Part shown: positions 1-6,858 of the stretch, piece after piece
Layout of the letters: every line of letters begins with the position of its first letter
Numbering within the stretch: the stretch's first letter is position 1
DNA from: Coriobacteriia bacterium
GTDB lineage: Bacteria; Actinomycetota; Coriobacteriia; Anaerosomatales; Anaerosomataceae
Length of the DNA: 21,287 nucleotides
NCBI GenBank assembly: GCA_016938395.1
Contig: JAFGUS010000032.1
Location: forward strand, 1 to 21,287
Reading direction: 5' to 3'
The notes under the pieces: model-generated
Told to the model about the DNA's origin: nothing
Database searches by the model: none
Seen by the model: only the letters and a program-made list of their open reading frames with translations
Translations under genes and position numbers: made by a program

Positions 1-1
1 A

Positions 2-8
2 CTCCCCT
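2..8 (-). promoter_or_regulatory. Probable ribosome binding site for the next gene beyond the left edge
   Basis: Right after the TGA stop of the FMN glutamate-synthase gene, the minus strand reads AGAGGGGAGT, a strong Shine-Dalgarno-like run. This suggests the operon continues off the left edge. In split glutamate synthases the missing partner would be the GXGXG (GltB3/GlxC-like) subunit. That identity is inference, since none of its coding sequence is visible. Confidence 0.4.
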
Positions 9-9
9 C

Positions 10-1521
10 TCACATGCCCACCGGCTTGACGCCGAGCACGCGGCACGTCTGTTCGTCCAGTCCGATGGAGCGCAGCCGCTCGCGGCTGCCCCGCAGGCTC
101 TCGACCGCGTTCACGCCGAGGGCACCGAGGATCTCCTGCAGCTCGTGGCTCCACGCGTGCACGAGATTGGTGAGCCGCTCGGCACCCCACTCAGGGTCGA
201 TGCGGCGGGTGAGCTCGGGCTTCTGCGTGGTGATGCCCCACGAGCACGAGCCGGTGTGACAGCTCTGGCACAGGTGGCAGCCCAGCGCGAGGAGCGCTGC
301 GGTGCCGATGGCCACCACGTCCGCGCCGAGTGCGATGGCCTTGGCCGCATCTGCCGAGGAGCGGATGGAACCGGCCGCCACGATCGACGCCTGGTTACGA
401 ATGCCCTCGTCGCGCAGGCGCTGGTCGACCGCTGCGATCGCCACTTCCACCGGAATCCCGATGTGGTCGCGGATGACCGCGGGCGCCGCCCCGGTGCCGC
501 CCCGGAAGCCGTCGAGGTAGACGTAATCGGCACCGGCGCGGACGATGCCGCTCGCGATGGCGGCGACGTTGTGCACGGCGGCGATCTTCACGCCCACCGG
601 CTTGTAGCCGCTCGCCTCCTTGATGGCGTAGATGAGCTGGCGCAGGTCCTCGATCGAGTAGATGTCGTGGTGAGGCGCGGGGCTGATCGCATCGGTGCCC
701 TGCGGGATCATGCGCGTTGAGGACACTTCGCGGTCGATCTTCTCGCCCGGCAGGTGCCCGCCGATGCCCGGCTTGGCGCCCTGGCCGATCTTGATCTCGA
801 TCGCTGCGCCACGCTGCAGGTACTCGGGGCTCACGCCGAAGCGGCCCGACGCCACCTGCACGATGACGTGGTCCTGGTACGGGTAGAGGTCCGCGTGAAG
901 CCCGCCCTCACCCGTGTTCATGAGTATCCCGAGGCGCTCGGCAGCCATCGCGAGCGACCGGTGCACGTTCAAGGACACCGATCCGTAGCTCATCGGCGAG
1001 AAGATGATCGGCACCTCGAGCGGCACGTTGTTGGTCATGCCGCCGCCCTCGGCGAGACGGAATCCGCCGTTGCCGTCCGAGGCGACCTTCACCGCATCGG
1101 GCTTGCGGCCGAGGTAGGTGCGCAGCTCCATCGGCTCGCGGAGCGGGTCGATGGACGGGTTGGTCACCTGGCACGCGTCGAGCACGAGATGGTCGAAGAT
1201 GCGCTCGTACGGCCGTGGATTGCCCATCGAGGTGAGGAGCACGCCGCCGGTATCCGCCTGCTTCCAGACGCCCTTGACCAGGTTGGTGGACCAGTTGTCG
1301 TTCTCGCGGAACGCGAGCGTGTTCTTCTCGATGGTTATGCAGTGGGCGGGGCAGTACGTCACGCACCGGTGACACGCCCGGCACTTCTCGTCGTGCGGGA
1401 TCGGCCGCTCGGCGAAGTCGTAGACGCCCCAACCGCACTGCTGCACGCAGCGTCCGCACTTGTGGCACTTGTCGTAGTCGATCTTCACCCGGAACTCGGG
1501 CTGAACGAAGGTCTGCTGCAT
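10..1521 (-). CDS. Glutamate synthase-like FMN-domain protein with N-terminal 2x[4Fe-4S] ferredoxin domain
   Basis: This 503-residue protein matches the stand-alone central (FMN-binding, synthase) domain of glutamate synthase, as in archaeal/anaerobe split GltB and GlxD/MgsC-like subunits. Two CxxCxxCxxxC clusters at Cys19/22/25/29 and Cys47/50/53/57 form an N-terminal ferredoxin-like part. A TIM-barrel domain follows, with the family motifs GEGGLH, KIGQGAKPGIGG and FRGGTGAAP. Near the end, CHLCQSCHTGSC corresponds to the 3Fe-4S cysteines of glutamate synthase. The chosen start is the ATG at 1521 (MQQTF), one base after the upstream stop; the open frame runs on to 1677 but only as overlap with the neighbouring gene. 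Expected chemistry is transfer of glutamine-derived ammonia to 2-oxoglutarate or a related acceptor. The true acceptor (glutamate versus an N-methylglutamate-type product) cannot be told from sequence. Confidence 0.9.
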   Translation of the reverse strand: MQQTFVQPEFRVKIDYDKCHKCGRCVQQCGWGVYDFAERPIPHDEKCRACHRCVTYCPAHCITIEKNTLAFRENDNWSTNLVKGVWKQADTGGVLLTSMGNPRPYERIFDHLVLDACQVTNPSIDPLREPMELRTYLGRKPDAVKVASDGNGGFRLAEGGGMTNNVPLEVPIIFSPMSYGSVSLNVHRSLAMAAERLGILMNTGEGGLHADLYPYQDHVIVQVASGRFGVSPEYLQRGAAIEIKIGQGAKPGIGGHLPGEKIDREVSSTRMIPQGTDAISPAPHHDIYSIEDLRQLIYAIKEASGYKPVGVKIAAVHNVAAIASGIVRAGADYVYLDGFRGGTGAAPAVIRDHIGIPVEVAIAAVDQRLRDEGIRNQASIVAAGSIRSSADAAKAIALGADVVAIGTAALLALGCHLCQSCHTGSCSWGITTQKPELTRRIDPEWGAERLTNLVHAWSHELQEILGALGVNAVESLRGSRERLRSIGLDEQTCRVLGVKPVGM

Positions 1522-1522
1522 G

Positions 1523-2752
1523 CTAGACCGCCACCTCCACCGGCTCGCAGGTGTGCTCGGTACCGGTGACCGCGCACGATATCTCGGCGGGGCCGAGGTG
1601 CAGCTCGCCATGGATCGGCCACTCCATACCCTCAACCCGCGCGATGACGGGCTCTCCCGCCTTGGGCGACCACACATGGTCGGGTGCGGGCATGACGGCG
1701 CGGATAGCCGCCTCCTCCGAGGCGACCATGACCGTGGTACCCGAGCGCGCGGCCACGAGCGGGCGCAGCTTGATCCGGTCGTTCAGCGCCACCATGCCGC
1801 CATTGAAGCCGAGCACGATCGCAAACGGGCCGTTGAGCATGCCCGGACCGTAGACGGCGCGAAGAGAACGCATGAGCTCGGCTTCCTCGGCAGGCATCCG
1901 GTCGATCTCGGACCACAGCGGCGCCGCGAGCGCCTTGCACGCAAGCTCGATCGGCAACTTGTGCCGGCGCAGGAGCAGGTCGAAGAGGTAGGCCGCCACC
2001 TCGGTGTCCGTCCCGAGCGAGCACGTGTAGCCGAACTGCTCGAGGTAGCGCGCGTTGATGCCGTAGCTCGAGATTTCGCCGTTGTGGACGATCGACCAGT
2101 CGAGCAGCGTGAACGGGTGCGCGCCACCCCACCAGCCGGGGGTGTTGGTGGGGAACCGGTTGTGCGCAACCCACGTGTGCCCGGCGTACTCCTCGAGGCG
2201 GAAGTAGTGGCCGATCTCCTCCGGGAAGCCGACGCCTTTGAACGCGCCCATGTTCTTGCCCGAGGAGGCCACGAAGGCGCCATCCACGCGGCTGTTGATA
2301 CTCATGACCATCTGGACGACGTAGTCCTCGGCGGAGAGCTCCCGCTCCTCGAGCAGGTGTGTGTGCGGCGAGAGGAAGTACCGCCACAGGAGCGGGGCGT
2401 CGACGATACCCCTCACGGGGCGAACCGGCATCGGCTCGGCTACCTCGATGGTGAAGTGCTCGGCCAGGAGTGCCTCGGCTTCTTCTTTGGCCCGCAGGTC
2501 GTGGTACATCATGTGGAACGCGAAGAGGTCGGCGAACTCGGGGTAGATGCCGTAGCCGGCGAACCCACCGCCAAGCCCGTTGCCACGATCGCGCTGGACG
2601 GCCATCGCCTGGATGGCCACCTCACCACTCATGAGGGTGCCACTCTCGTCACAGATCCCCGCCAACCCGCAGCCACCGTGGATCTTGAAGGGCGACTCGT
2701 CGCGGTACCGCTCCGGCGCGAACGTCTCGTAGCGTTCGAGGTCGTAGGGCAT
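1523..2752 (-). CDS. Class II glutamine amidotransferase, glutamate synthase GltB1/GlxB-type subunit
   Basis: This is a class II (Ntn) glutamine amidotransferase that should hydrolyse glutamine and pass ammonia to the FMN subunit encoded one base downstream. The nucleophile is most likely Cys28 in GGCGLAGICDESG, so a short propeptide of about 27 residues would be removed to expose it. Other family-like segments are HNRFPTNTPGWWGGAHPF, the SIVHNGEISSYG substrate loop and LGTDTEVAAYL. Length is 409 residues. The chosen start is the ATG at 2752, because GAGGAG lies 8 bases upstream of it. A GTG at 2761 overlaps the previous stop codon (GTGA) but would put the Shine-Dalgarno sequence directly against the start. 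The tight packing with both neighbours indicates translational coupling in one operon. Confidence 0.9.
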   Translation of the reverse strand: MPYDLERYETFAPERYRDESPFKIHGGCGLAGICDESGTLMSGEVAIQAMAVQRDRGNGLGGGFAGYGIYPEFADLFAFHMMYHDLRAKEEAEALLAEHFTIEVAEPMPVRPVRGIVDAPLLWRYFLSPHTHLLEERELSAEDYVVQMVMSINSRVDGAFVASSGKNMGAFKGVGFPEEIGHYFRLEEYAGHTWVAHNRFPTNTPGWWGGAHPFTLLDWSIVHNGEISSYGINARYLEQFGYTCSLGTDTEVAAYLFDLLLRRHKLPIELACKALAAPLWSEIDRMPAEEAELMRSLRAVYGPGMLNGPFAIVLGFNGGMVALNDRIKLRPLVAARSGTTVMVASEEAAIRAVMPAPDHVWSPKAGEPVIARVEGMEWPIHGELHLGPAEISCAVTGTEHTCEPVEVAV

Positions 2753-2757
2753 CGTGC

Positions 2758-4083
2758 TCACTCCTCACTCGTGGTGATCAGGCGTGCGACCGCGTCGCCG
2801 CCGCCTTGGGGAAGCGGTCCCATGCCGAGCTTCTTGCGCGCGGACTCCCTCGGCTTGCCGAGCGAGCCGGTCTTGAGGAACTCGGCGTAAGCGGCCGAGA
2901 CGGACTCGGGGCCCTGGCCGGACTCCATCGCAAGCTCCTTGAGCTTCCGGAACGTGTCGGCCATACCGATGCGGCTGTGGCACATCTCCTGGCACGTGTA
3001 GCACTCGAGGCACTTCCACAACTGCGAGTCGGCGAGGACCGCGTCGATGTCGCCGCGCAGCAGGGCGCCGATCATCTCGGTGGGCTGGTAGGCCGGATCG
3101 ATCTTGCAGACCGGGCAGTCGTCCTTGCATGCCTGGCAGGAGTAGCACTTCGCCAGCAGCGATACGTCGAAGTGCTCGGCAAGCCGGGCTTTGTCGGCCT
3201 TGCGTGACACCCACTTCTCCAGGAACGGCTCCACGCCGACGCGGTGCATGTCGAGCCCGATCTCCTCGGGCTCGTGTCCCATCGCGAGCGCCACGAGCTC
3301 GGAGAGGTACAGCACGGGTACGTTCACGTTCTCGTTGGCCCGCTGCAGCGCGGCCTGGTTGAGGTCGAACTGCTGGAAACACGAGGGACAGACGACCACG
3401 AGGGCGTCGACCTCCTCGCGCATCAGATCGCCGAGTTTGCGCCGAGCGAACGCGAGGGAGGCCTCACGCTCACCCACGCGGTCGAGCGCGCCGCCGCAGC
3501 ACTGCATCTTGGACGGGTAGTCAACGACCTTCGCGCCGAGGGCGGCGACGAGCTCCTCGACCTTGGTGGGGTTGAGCGGATCGTCCCAGCGCACCGCCGG
3601 CTGCGGCCGCAGAAGGTGGCAGCCGTAGTGCACCGCAAGACGCATGCCCCAGAGCGGCTGTGTGACCCTGGATGCGAGCGTCCCGGCGCCGACGTGATCG
3701 GCCAGCCACTCGGCGAAGTGGACGATCGCGGCCTCCCCGCTGTAGCTCAGGTCCTCGCTCTCAAGCCGCGCGTTGATCGCCTCGCGCGTGCGCCAGTCGG
3801 ACTTCAGGTGGCTCGAGGACTCCTTGAACGTGGAGTAGCAGCCGTTACACGGGGTCACGACGTCGAGCGATGCGCCCTCGATGATGGCGAGGTTGCGGGC
3901 CGACGCGGTGTAGAACGCGTTCTCGTCGTTGGCCTTGACAAGCGTACCCTCTGGGCAACACGTGTGCCCCGGCAACTCGTGAATGGTGGCGCCGAGGTCC
4001 TCGAAGACCAGGCGCGTCGCCTTCTCGATCATGGGGAACCTCGCAGGGATGGTGCATCCCCAGAAGACCGCGAACTCCCGCAT
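2758..4083 (-). CDS. HdrB-HdrC-like fusion, iron-sulfur (CCG-domain) oxidoreductase subunit
   Basis: This 441-residue protein has two cysteine-rich CCG domains followed by a two-cluster ferredoxin domain. CCG motif 1 is Cys10, Cys42-Cys43, Cys79 and Cys82. CCG motif 2 is Cys155, Cys195-Cys196, Cys232 and Cys235. Both fit the CX31-39CCX35-36CXXC pattern of heterodisulfide reductase subunit B. The C-terminal part carries CxxCxxCxxxC at Cys313/316/319/323 and at Cys358/361/364/368, as in HdrC. The order HdrB then HdrC is the reverse of GlpC, GlcF or TfrB proteins, where ferredoxin motifs come first. The start is the ATG at 4083, behind AAAGGCGG; upstream in-frame sequence is the regulatory leader. 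Its partner is unknown. Being first in an operon with glutamate-synthase subunits, it may carry electrons to them (inference). Confidence 0.9.
   Translation of the reverse strand: MREFAVFWGCTIPARFPMIEKATRLVFEDLGATIHELPGHTCCPEGTLVKANDENAFYTASARNLAIIEGASLDVVTPCNGCYSTFKESSSHLKSDWRTREAINARLESEDLSYSGEAAIVHFAEWLADHVGAGTLASRVTQPLWGMRLAVHYGCHLLRPQPAVRWDDPLNPTKVEELVAALGAKVVDYPSKMQCCGGALDRVGEREASLAFARRKLGDLMREEVDALVVVCPSCFQQFDLNQAALQRANENVNVPVLYLSELVALAMGHEPEEIGLDMHRVGVEPFLEKWVSRKADKARLAEHFDVSLLAKCYSCQACKDDCPVCKIDPAYQPTEMIGALLRGDIDAVLADSQLWKCLECYTCQEMCHSRIGMADTFRKLKELAMESGQGPESVSAAYAEFLKTGSLGKPRESARKKLGMGPLPQGGGDAVARLITTSEE
2761..2766 (-). promoter_or_regulatory. Ribosome binding site deciding the amidotransferase start
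   Basis: The minus strand reads GAGGAG followed by 8 bases and ATG (2752). It lies inside the 3' end of the preceding HdrBC-like gene. It favours the ATG over the overlapping GTG at 2761. Confidence 0.6.
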
Positions 4084-4113
4084 AGCCTGCCGCCTTTCTC
4101 GAGCCCAGAAACG

Positions 4114-4150
4114 AAAAACGCCCACCCGGACCCCTTGGTCCGTGTGAGCG
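4114..4150 (-). terminator. Intrinsic terminator (attenuator) in the leader of the HdrBC/glutamate-synthase operon
   Basis: On the minus strand a 14-position stem (arms 4137-4150 and 4119-4132, one mismatch and one G-U) closes a four-base loop, AAGG. It is followed at once by TTTTT (4114-4118). It lies about 30 bases before the ATG at 4083 and after the putative promoter, so it should stop transcription within the leader unless prevented. Its 5' arm overlaps hairpin B of the ANTAR-like element. Confidence 0.8.
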
Positions 4151-4192
4151 CCATTGCTCGTCTCTTCTGTTGCCGACTCGCCCTTGAGCCGG
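4146..4192 (-). promoter_or_regulatory. Candidate ANTAR-target two-hairpin antiterminator RNA
   Basis: Two hairpins can form on the minus strand. Hairpin A has arms CCGGCTC (4186-4192) and GAGTCGG (4173-4179), with six-base loop AAGGGC. Hairpin B has arms GAGC (4156-4159) and GCTC (4146-4149), with six-base loop AATGGC. The linker is 13 bases. Known ANTAR-regulator targets (NasR, EutV and AmiR systems) are paired hairpins with hexanucleotide loops carrying A at position 1 and G at position 4. Both loops here fit. Hairpin B shares bases with the terminator's 5' arm, as expected for an antiterminator. Caveat: stem B has only 4 base pairs. A PdtaR-type ANTAR regulator is encoded nearby at 6285-6854. 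Confidence 0.6.
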
Positions 4193-4199
4193 TGCGCGT

Positions 4200-4228
4200 A
4201 GTCTAGCAGGCTGCGTGCCGCATGTGAA
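4200..4228 (-). promoter_or_regulatory. Promoter of the HdrBC/glutamate-synthase operon
   Basis: On the minus strand, -35 TTCACA (4223-4228) is 17 bases from -10 TAGACT (4200-4205), with a TGn extension before the -10. The predicted transcript start is near 4193, directly before hairpin A. The leader RNA would therefore consist of the two hairpins, the terminator and the ribosome binding site. Confidence 0.55.
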
Positions 4229-4255
4229 GAGCAACGGTAACGTCGCAGAAACACA

Positions 4256-4286
4256 GACGGGGCCCCGATAGCGCCGGGGCCCCGTC
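4256..4286 (-). terminator. Intrinsic terminator after the propeller/CWB2 gene
   Basis: An 11-bp perfect inverted repeat, GACGGGGCCCC (4256-4266) and GGGGCCCCGTC (4276-4286), has a 9-base loop. On the minus strand it is followed by TGTGTTTCTG. It lies 12 bases past the stop at 4298, and separates this gene from the downstream operon's own promoter. Confidence 0.85.
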
Positions 4287-4297
4287 TCGCGAGCGTA

Positions 4298-6253
4298 CTA
4301 CCAGAGCGCCTCGATCGCGCAGCGCACGTCAGCAGTGAGGGCCGAACGGCCGCCGAACACCATGACTTTGGCGGGGTGCCCACTGGCCAGGTAGGTTCCA
4401 ACGCCGGCGTGCAGGGAGGTGGCCGGCGTGATCAGGAGCGGGCCGTTCCGGCGGGCGCAGAGCACGGCTCCCGCAAGCGCGTCCGGATAGGCCACGCCGG
4501 TCGCCACACCGGCAGAGACGCTTGGCGTGGGCCAGAACTCCTGTGCGATGGCAAGCGACGTCTCATAGCGTGTGCGGCCGGACAGGCGCTTCATCGCGCC
4601 GGTCACGTACGGGTCGATCGCCGTGACGACCGCGGCCCCTACCACGGTGGCATCACCGGCGATGTACGCGTTCACGAACGGCCCGCGGGAGCTCAGGTAG
4701 CTCCGCACGGATGCCGGCAGCTCGTTCGTGCGCGTGAGCAGCACCGGCATGCCAAGCATCGCCGCCGGGGCCGACGCGCTGAGGGCGTCGGGGAAGTTGC
4801 CACCGTAGGCGATGAAGAACCGATCGGCCCCGACCATCTCCTGCGCGACGAGCGCTGACGTCGCGTACCGGTCGATGCCGCCGAGCCGCTCGACGATGTA
4901 GCCACGCGACTGGAGGGCCGTCCCCACCGATGCGGGCACGGCAGCAGTCCCTCCCACGATGTAGACCGTGCCTCCGGCCGGCAGCACTCGCTCCAGTTCG
5001 GCGAGGGTCGCCGTCGACAGAGCGCTCGAACCAGCCAGCAGGATCGGGGCCTGCTCTTCGACCGCAAGGGGTCCTGCCACCATGGCATCGGCGTAGTTGG
5101 CGCCGGTACACACGACCACGGAGCCCGCCGAGTCCGGCGCCGCATACATGGCCTTGCTCACCGCGATGGCGGTGGCATAGCGGTCCGCGCCGTACAGTTC
5201 CTCGGCCGACGCCACCCACCAGCGCGCGACACCGTTCGGACCGGCCGTGTGCAGATAGCACCCGGCTGGATCCATCTCCATGTACCACACGCCCTGTTCC
5301 GGAACCTCGCCCGGGACGATCGGGGCGAAGTCAAGCAGGTTGTAGGCGGTCTGAATCACCCCGCCGCTGGCATCGCTTCCCGAGTAGGTGCCGAGGAACA
5401 CCCGCCCCATCGAATCGGTGGTGACCGCGCTGATGCGGCCGTCGAACGGCGTGTTCACGCTGATCCACGTGTCACCGCTGGTGTTGCTGTAGCGGAGATT
5501 GCCGTTGACGACTGCGTAGACGCGACCGGGATTCGCCCTGTCGACACGGACGTCGTTGACCGGGGAGTTGTCGTACTTGAGCATCCACGTCACGCCGTAG
5601 TCGTCGCTGTAGTAAAGACCGCCCCCCAGGCCGCCGGAGTCGTCGTTGGCAGCTACGAACACGCGGCCGTCGGAAGAAACGTCGATCGAGTTCACGGACC
5701 CCGGCCTGCTTTCGGCCGTCTTGATCTCCCGCGACGTCCAACTCGCGGCGTTGGTCGTCGTGAAGTCGAGCCACGCGCGCGGAACCGGCACCTGGTTCGA
5801 CGCGATGAAGATACGAGAGCTGCTGGCCGGATCGACGACGATGTCGATGATGTCGTGGCCAGGGAACACACCGAGCGAGGTCCATACCGTCCCCTCGTTC
5901 GTACCGCTCCAGAGTGTGCCGCCACCCGCGAGCAGCGCCGATCCTCGCATCGCAAGCGCAACGTCGCCCATCGTAGTGAGGGCGTTGTTGCTCCCGGTGA
6001 TCACCGCCCACGTAGCCCCGCGGTCAAGGCTCTTATAGACCGCTCCCGGCGGGTCGGTCAGGTACGCAGTTGATGCGTAGAGCCGCCTGGGCAGCGTAGG
6101 GTCGACCGCGAGTCCTGTGACCATGTTGTTCCAGCCGCTTGGATCAAGCCACTTCGGCGCCAATTCCCGAAAGGAGTTAGCGTGCGCAGCGCCCGGCGCC
6201 GCAAGCACAAGTGCGCAGCAGAGCGCCAGGGCCGTGAACCGCGATGTCTTCAT
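4298..6253 (-). CDS. Secreted beta-propeller protein with three C-terminal cell wall-binding repeats (CWB2)
   Basis: This 651-residue exported surface protein begins with a signal peptide: a hydrophobic stretch from about residue 8, probably cut after AAHA near residue 26. Residues of about 27-350 look like a BNR/sialidase- or VPS10-like beta-propeller, with repeated blades such as YKSLDRGATW, YYSDDYGVTW and YSNTSGDTW. Residues 351-456, 457-556 and 557-651 are three CWB2 repeats, each opening with a motif like YGADRYATA, GGIDRYATS or SGRTRYETS and containing a YxDA or FPDA segment. CWB2 triplets anchor proteins non-covalently to cell-wall polymers. The start is the ATG at 6253 behind AAGGGAG. 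It begins 31 bases after pdtaR, so it may be co-transcribed with pdtaS-pdtaR. The propeller's ligand is unknown. Confidence 0.88.
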   Translation of the reverse strand: MKTSRFTALALCCALVLAAPGAAHANSFRELAPKWLDPSGWNNMVTGLAVDPTLPRRLYASTAYLTDPPGAVYKSLDRGATWAVITGSNNALTTMGDVALAMRGSALLAGGGTLWSGTNEGTVWTSLGVFPGHDIIDIVVDPASSSRIFIASNQVPVPRAWLDFTTTNAASWTSREIKTAESRPGSVNSIDVSSDGRVFVAANDDSGGLGGGLYYSDDYGVTWMLKYDNSPVNDVRVDRANPGRVYAVVNGNLRYSNTSGDTWISVNTPFDGRISAVTTDSMGRVFLGTYSGSDASGGVIQTAYNLLDFAPIVPGEVPEQGVWYMEMDPAGCYLHTAGPNGVARWWVASAEELYGADRYATAIAVSKAMYAAPDSAGSVVVCTGANYADAMVAGPLAVEEQAPILLAGSSALSTATLAELERVLPAGGTVYIVGGTAAVPASVGTALQSRGYIVERLGGIDRYATSALVAQEMVGADRFFIAYGGNFPDALSASAPAAMLGMPVLLTRTNELPASVRSYLSSRGPFVNAYIAGDATVVGAAVVTAIDPYVTGAMKRLSGRTRYETSLAIAQEFWPTPSVSAGVATGVAYPDALAGAVLCARRNGPLLITPATSLHAGVGTYLASGHPAKVMVFGGRSALTADVRCAIEALW

Positions 6254-6284
6254 GGATCTCCCTTCCCCGGGGCATGCGTTCTAC

Positions 6285-6854
6285 TTACCCCTCGGCCTCA
6301 GCGGCAAGCACGACCGCCTCGGCGACCGCGCGCAGCGGCTTGCGGCGGTCCATGGCAAGCTTCTGCAGGCGCCGGAACGCTTCGGGCTCGGTCAGCCCTT
6401 TGGCCATGAGCACACCCTTCGCGCGGTCGAGCGCCTTGCGCGTCTCGAGGCGCTCGCTCAGATCGTCCACCTCCGACTCGAGCGCGCGGGACTCCGCGAA
6501 TCGGGAGACGGCCACCGTCATGGCCGGAACGATGTCGCGCTTGGTGAAAGGCTTGACGAGGTACGCCATCGCGCCTGCCCCGGTAGCCTCGTCGACGTAG
6601 CTCTGCTGCGAGAACGCGGTCACCATGACCACTGGCGCCAGGCGCTCCTCGCCGATCGTGCGCGCGGCGGTGAGGCCATCGGTGCCCGGCATCTTCACGT
6701 CCATGAAGACCACGTCCGGAGACAGCTCACGCGCGAGCGCGATCGCCTCGGCCCCGTCTCGGGCCTCGCCCACCACTTCGTGGCCTTCCTCGACGAGCAT
6801 CTCGCGCAAGTCCATCCGGATGAGCGCTTCGTCCTCGGCTATCAGAACGCGCAC
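6285..6854 (-). CDS. pdtaR: ANTAR-domain response regulator, PdtaR/AmiR/NasT family
   Basis: This 189-residue response regulator has a receiver domain at about 2-115 and a C-terminal RNA-binding ANTAR domain at about 122-182 (ETRKALDRAKGVLMAKG ... EAFRRLQKLAM). Receiver residues present are the acidic pair Glu7-Asp8, phospho-acceptor Asp52 in FMDVKMPG, Thr in VTAFS and Lys in YLVKPF. ANTAR regulators act by preventing transcription termination at two-hairpin RNA leaders. The GTG at 6854 is the preferred start, because AAGGAGG lies 9 bases upstream and the protein then begins directly at VRVLIAEDE. An in-frame ATG at 6875 has no ribosome binding site. The gene starts 4 bases after the pdtaS stop, so kinase and regulator form a cognate pair. 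A candidate target RNA lies at 4146-4192. Confidence 0.92.
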   Translation of the reverse strand: MRVLIAEDEALIRMDLREMLVEEGHEVVGEARDGAEAIALARELSPDVVFMDVKMPGTDGLTAARTIGEERLAPVVMVTAFSQQSYVDEATGAGAMAYLVKPFTKRDIVPAMTVAVSRFAESRALESEVDDLSERLETRKALDRAKGVLMAKGLTEPEAFRRLQKLAMDRRKPLRAVAEAVVLAAEAEG

Positions 6855-6858
6855 GGGT

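Noticed and set aside
1522..1677. N-terminal extension of the FMN glutamate-synthase frame up to 1677.
   Set aside because: It overlaps the amidotransferase coding sequence in another frame. The residues are Arg/Ser-rich and unlike any family, and the ATG at 1521 sits one base after the upstream stop.
1520..2890. Long plus-strand open frame antisense to the amidotransferase gene.
   Set aside because: It is an artefact of high-GC codon bias opposite a real gene. The composition is rich in Arg, His and Asp and no family is recognised.
4151..4237. A 9-bp long-range stem (4229-4237 with 4151-4159) that could close a riboswitch-like junction in the HdrBC leader.
   Set aside because: Its 5' arm lies at and just upstream of the predicted -35, so it would not be in the transcript. 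I could not match the leader to glutamine, SAM-family, T-box or glycine riboswitch consensus either.
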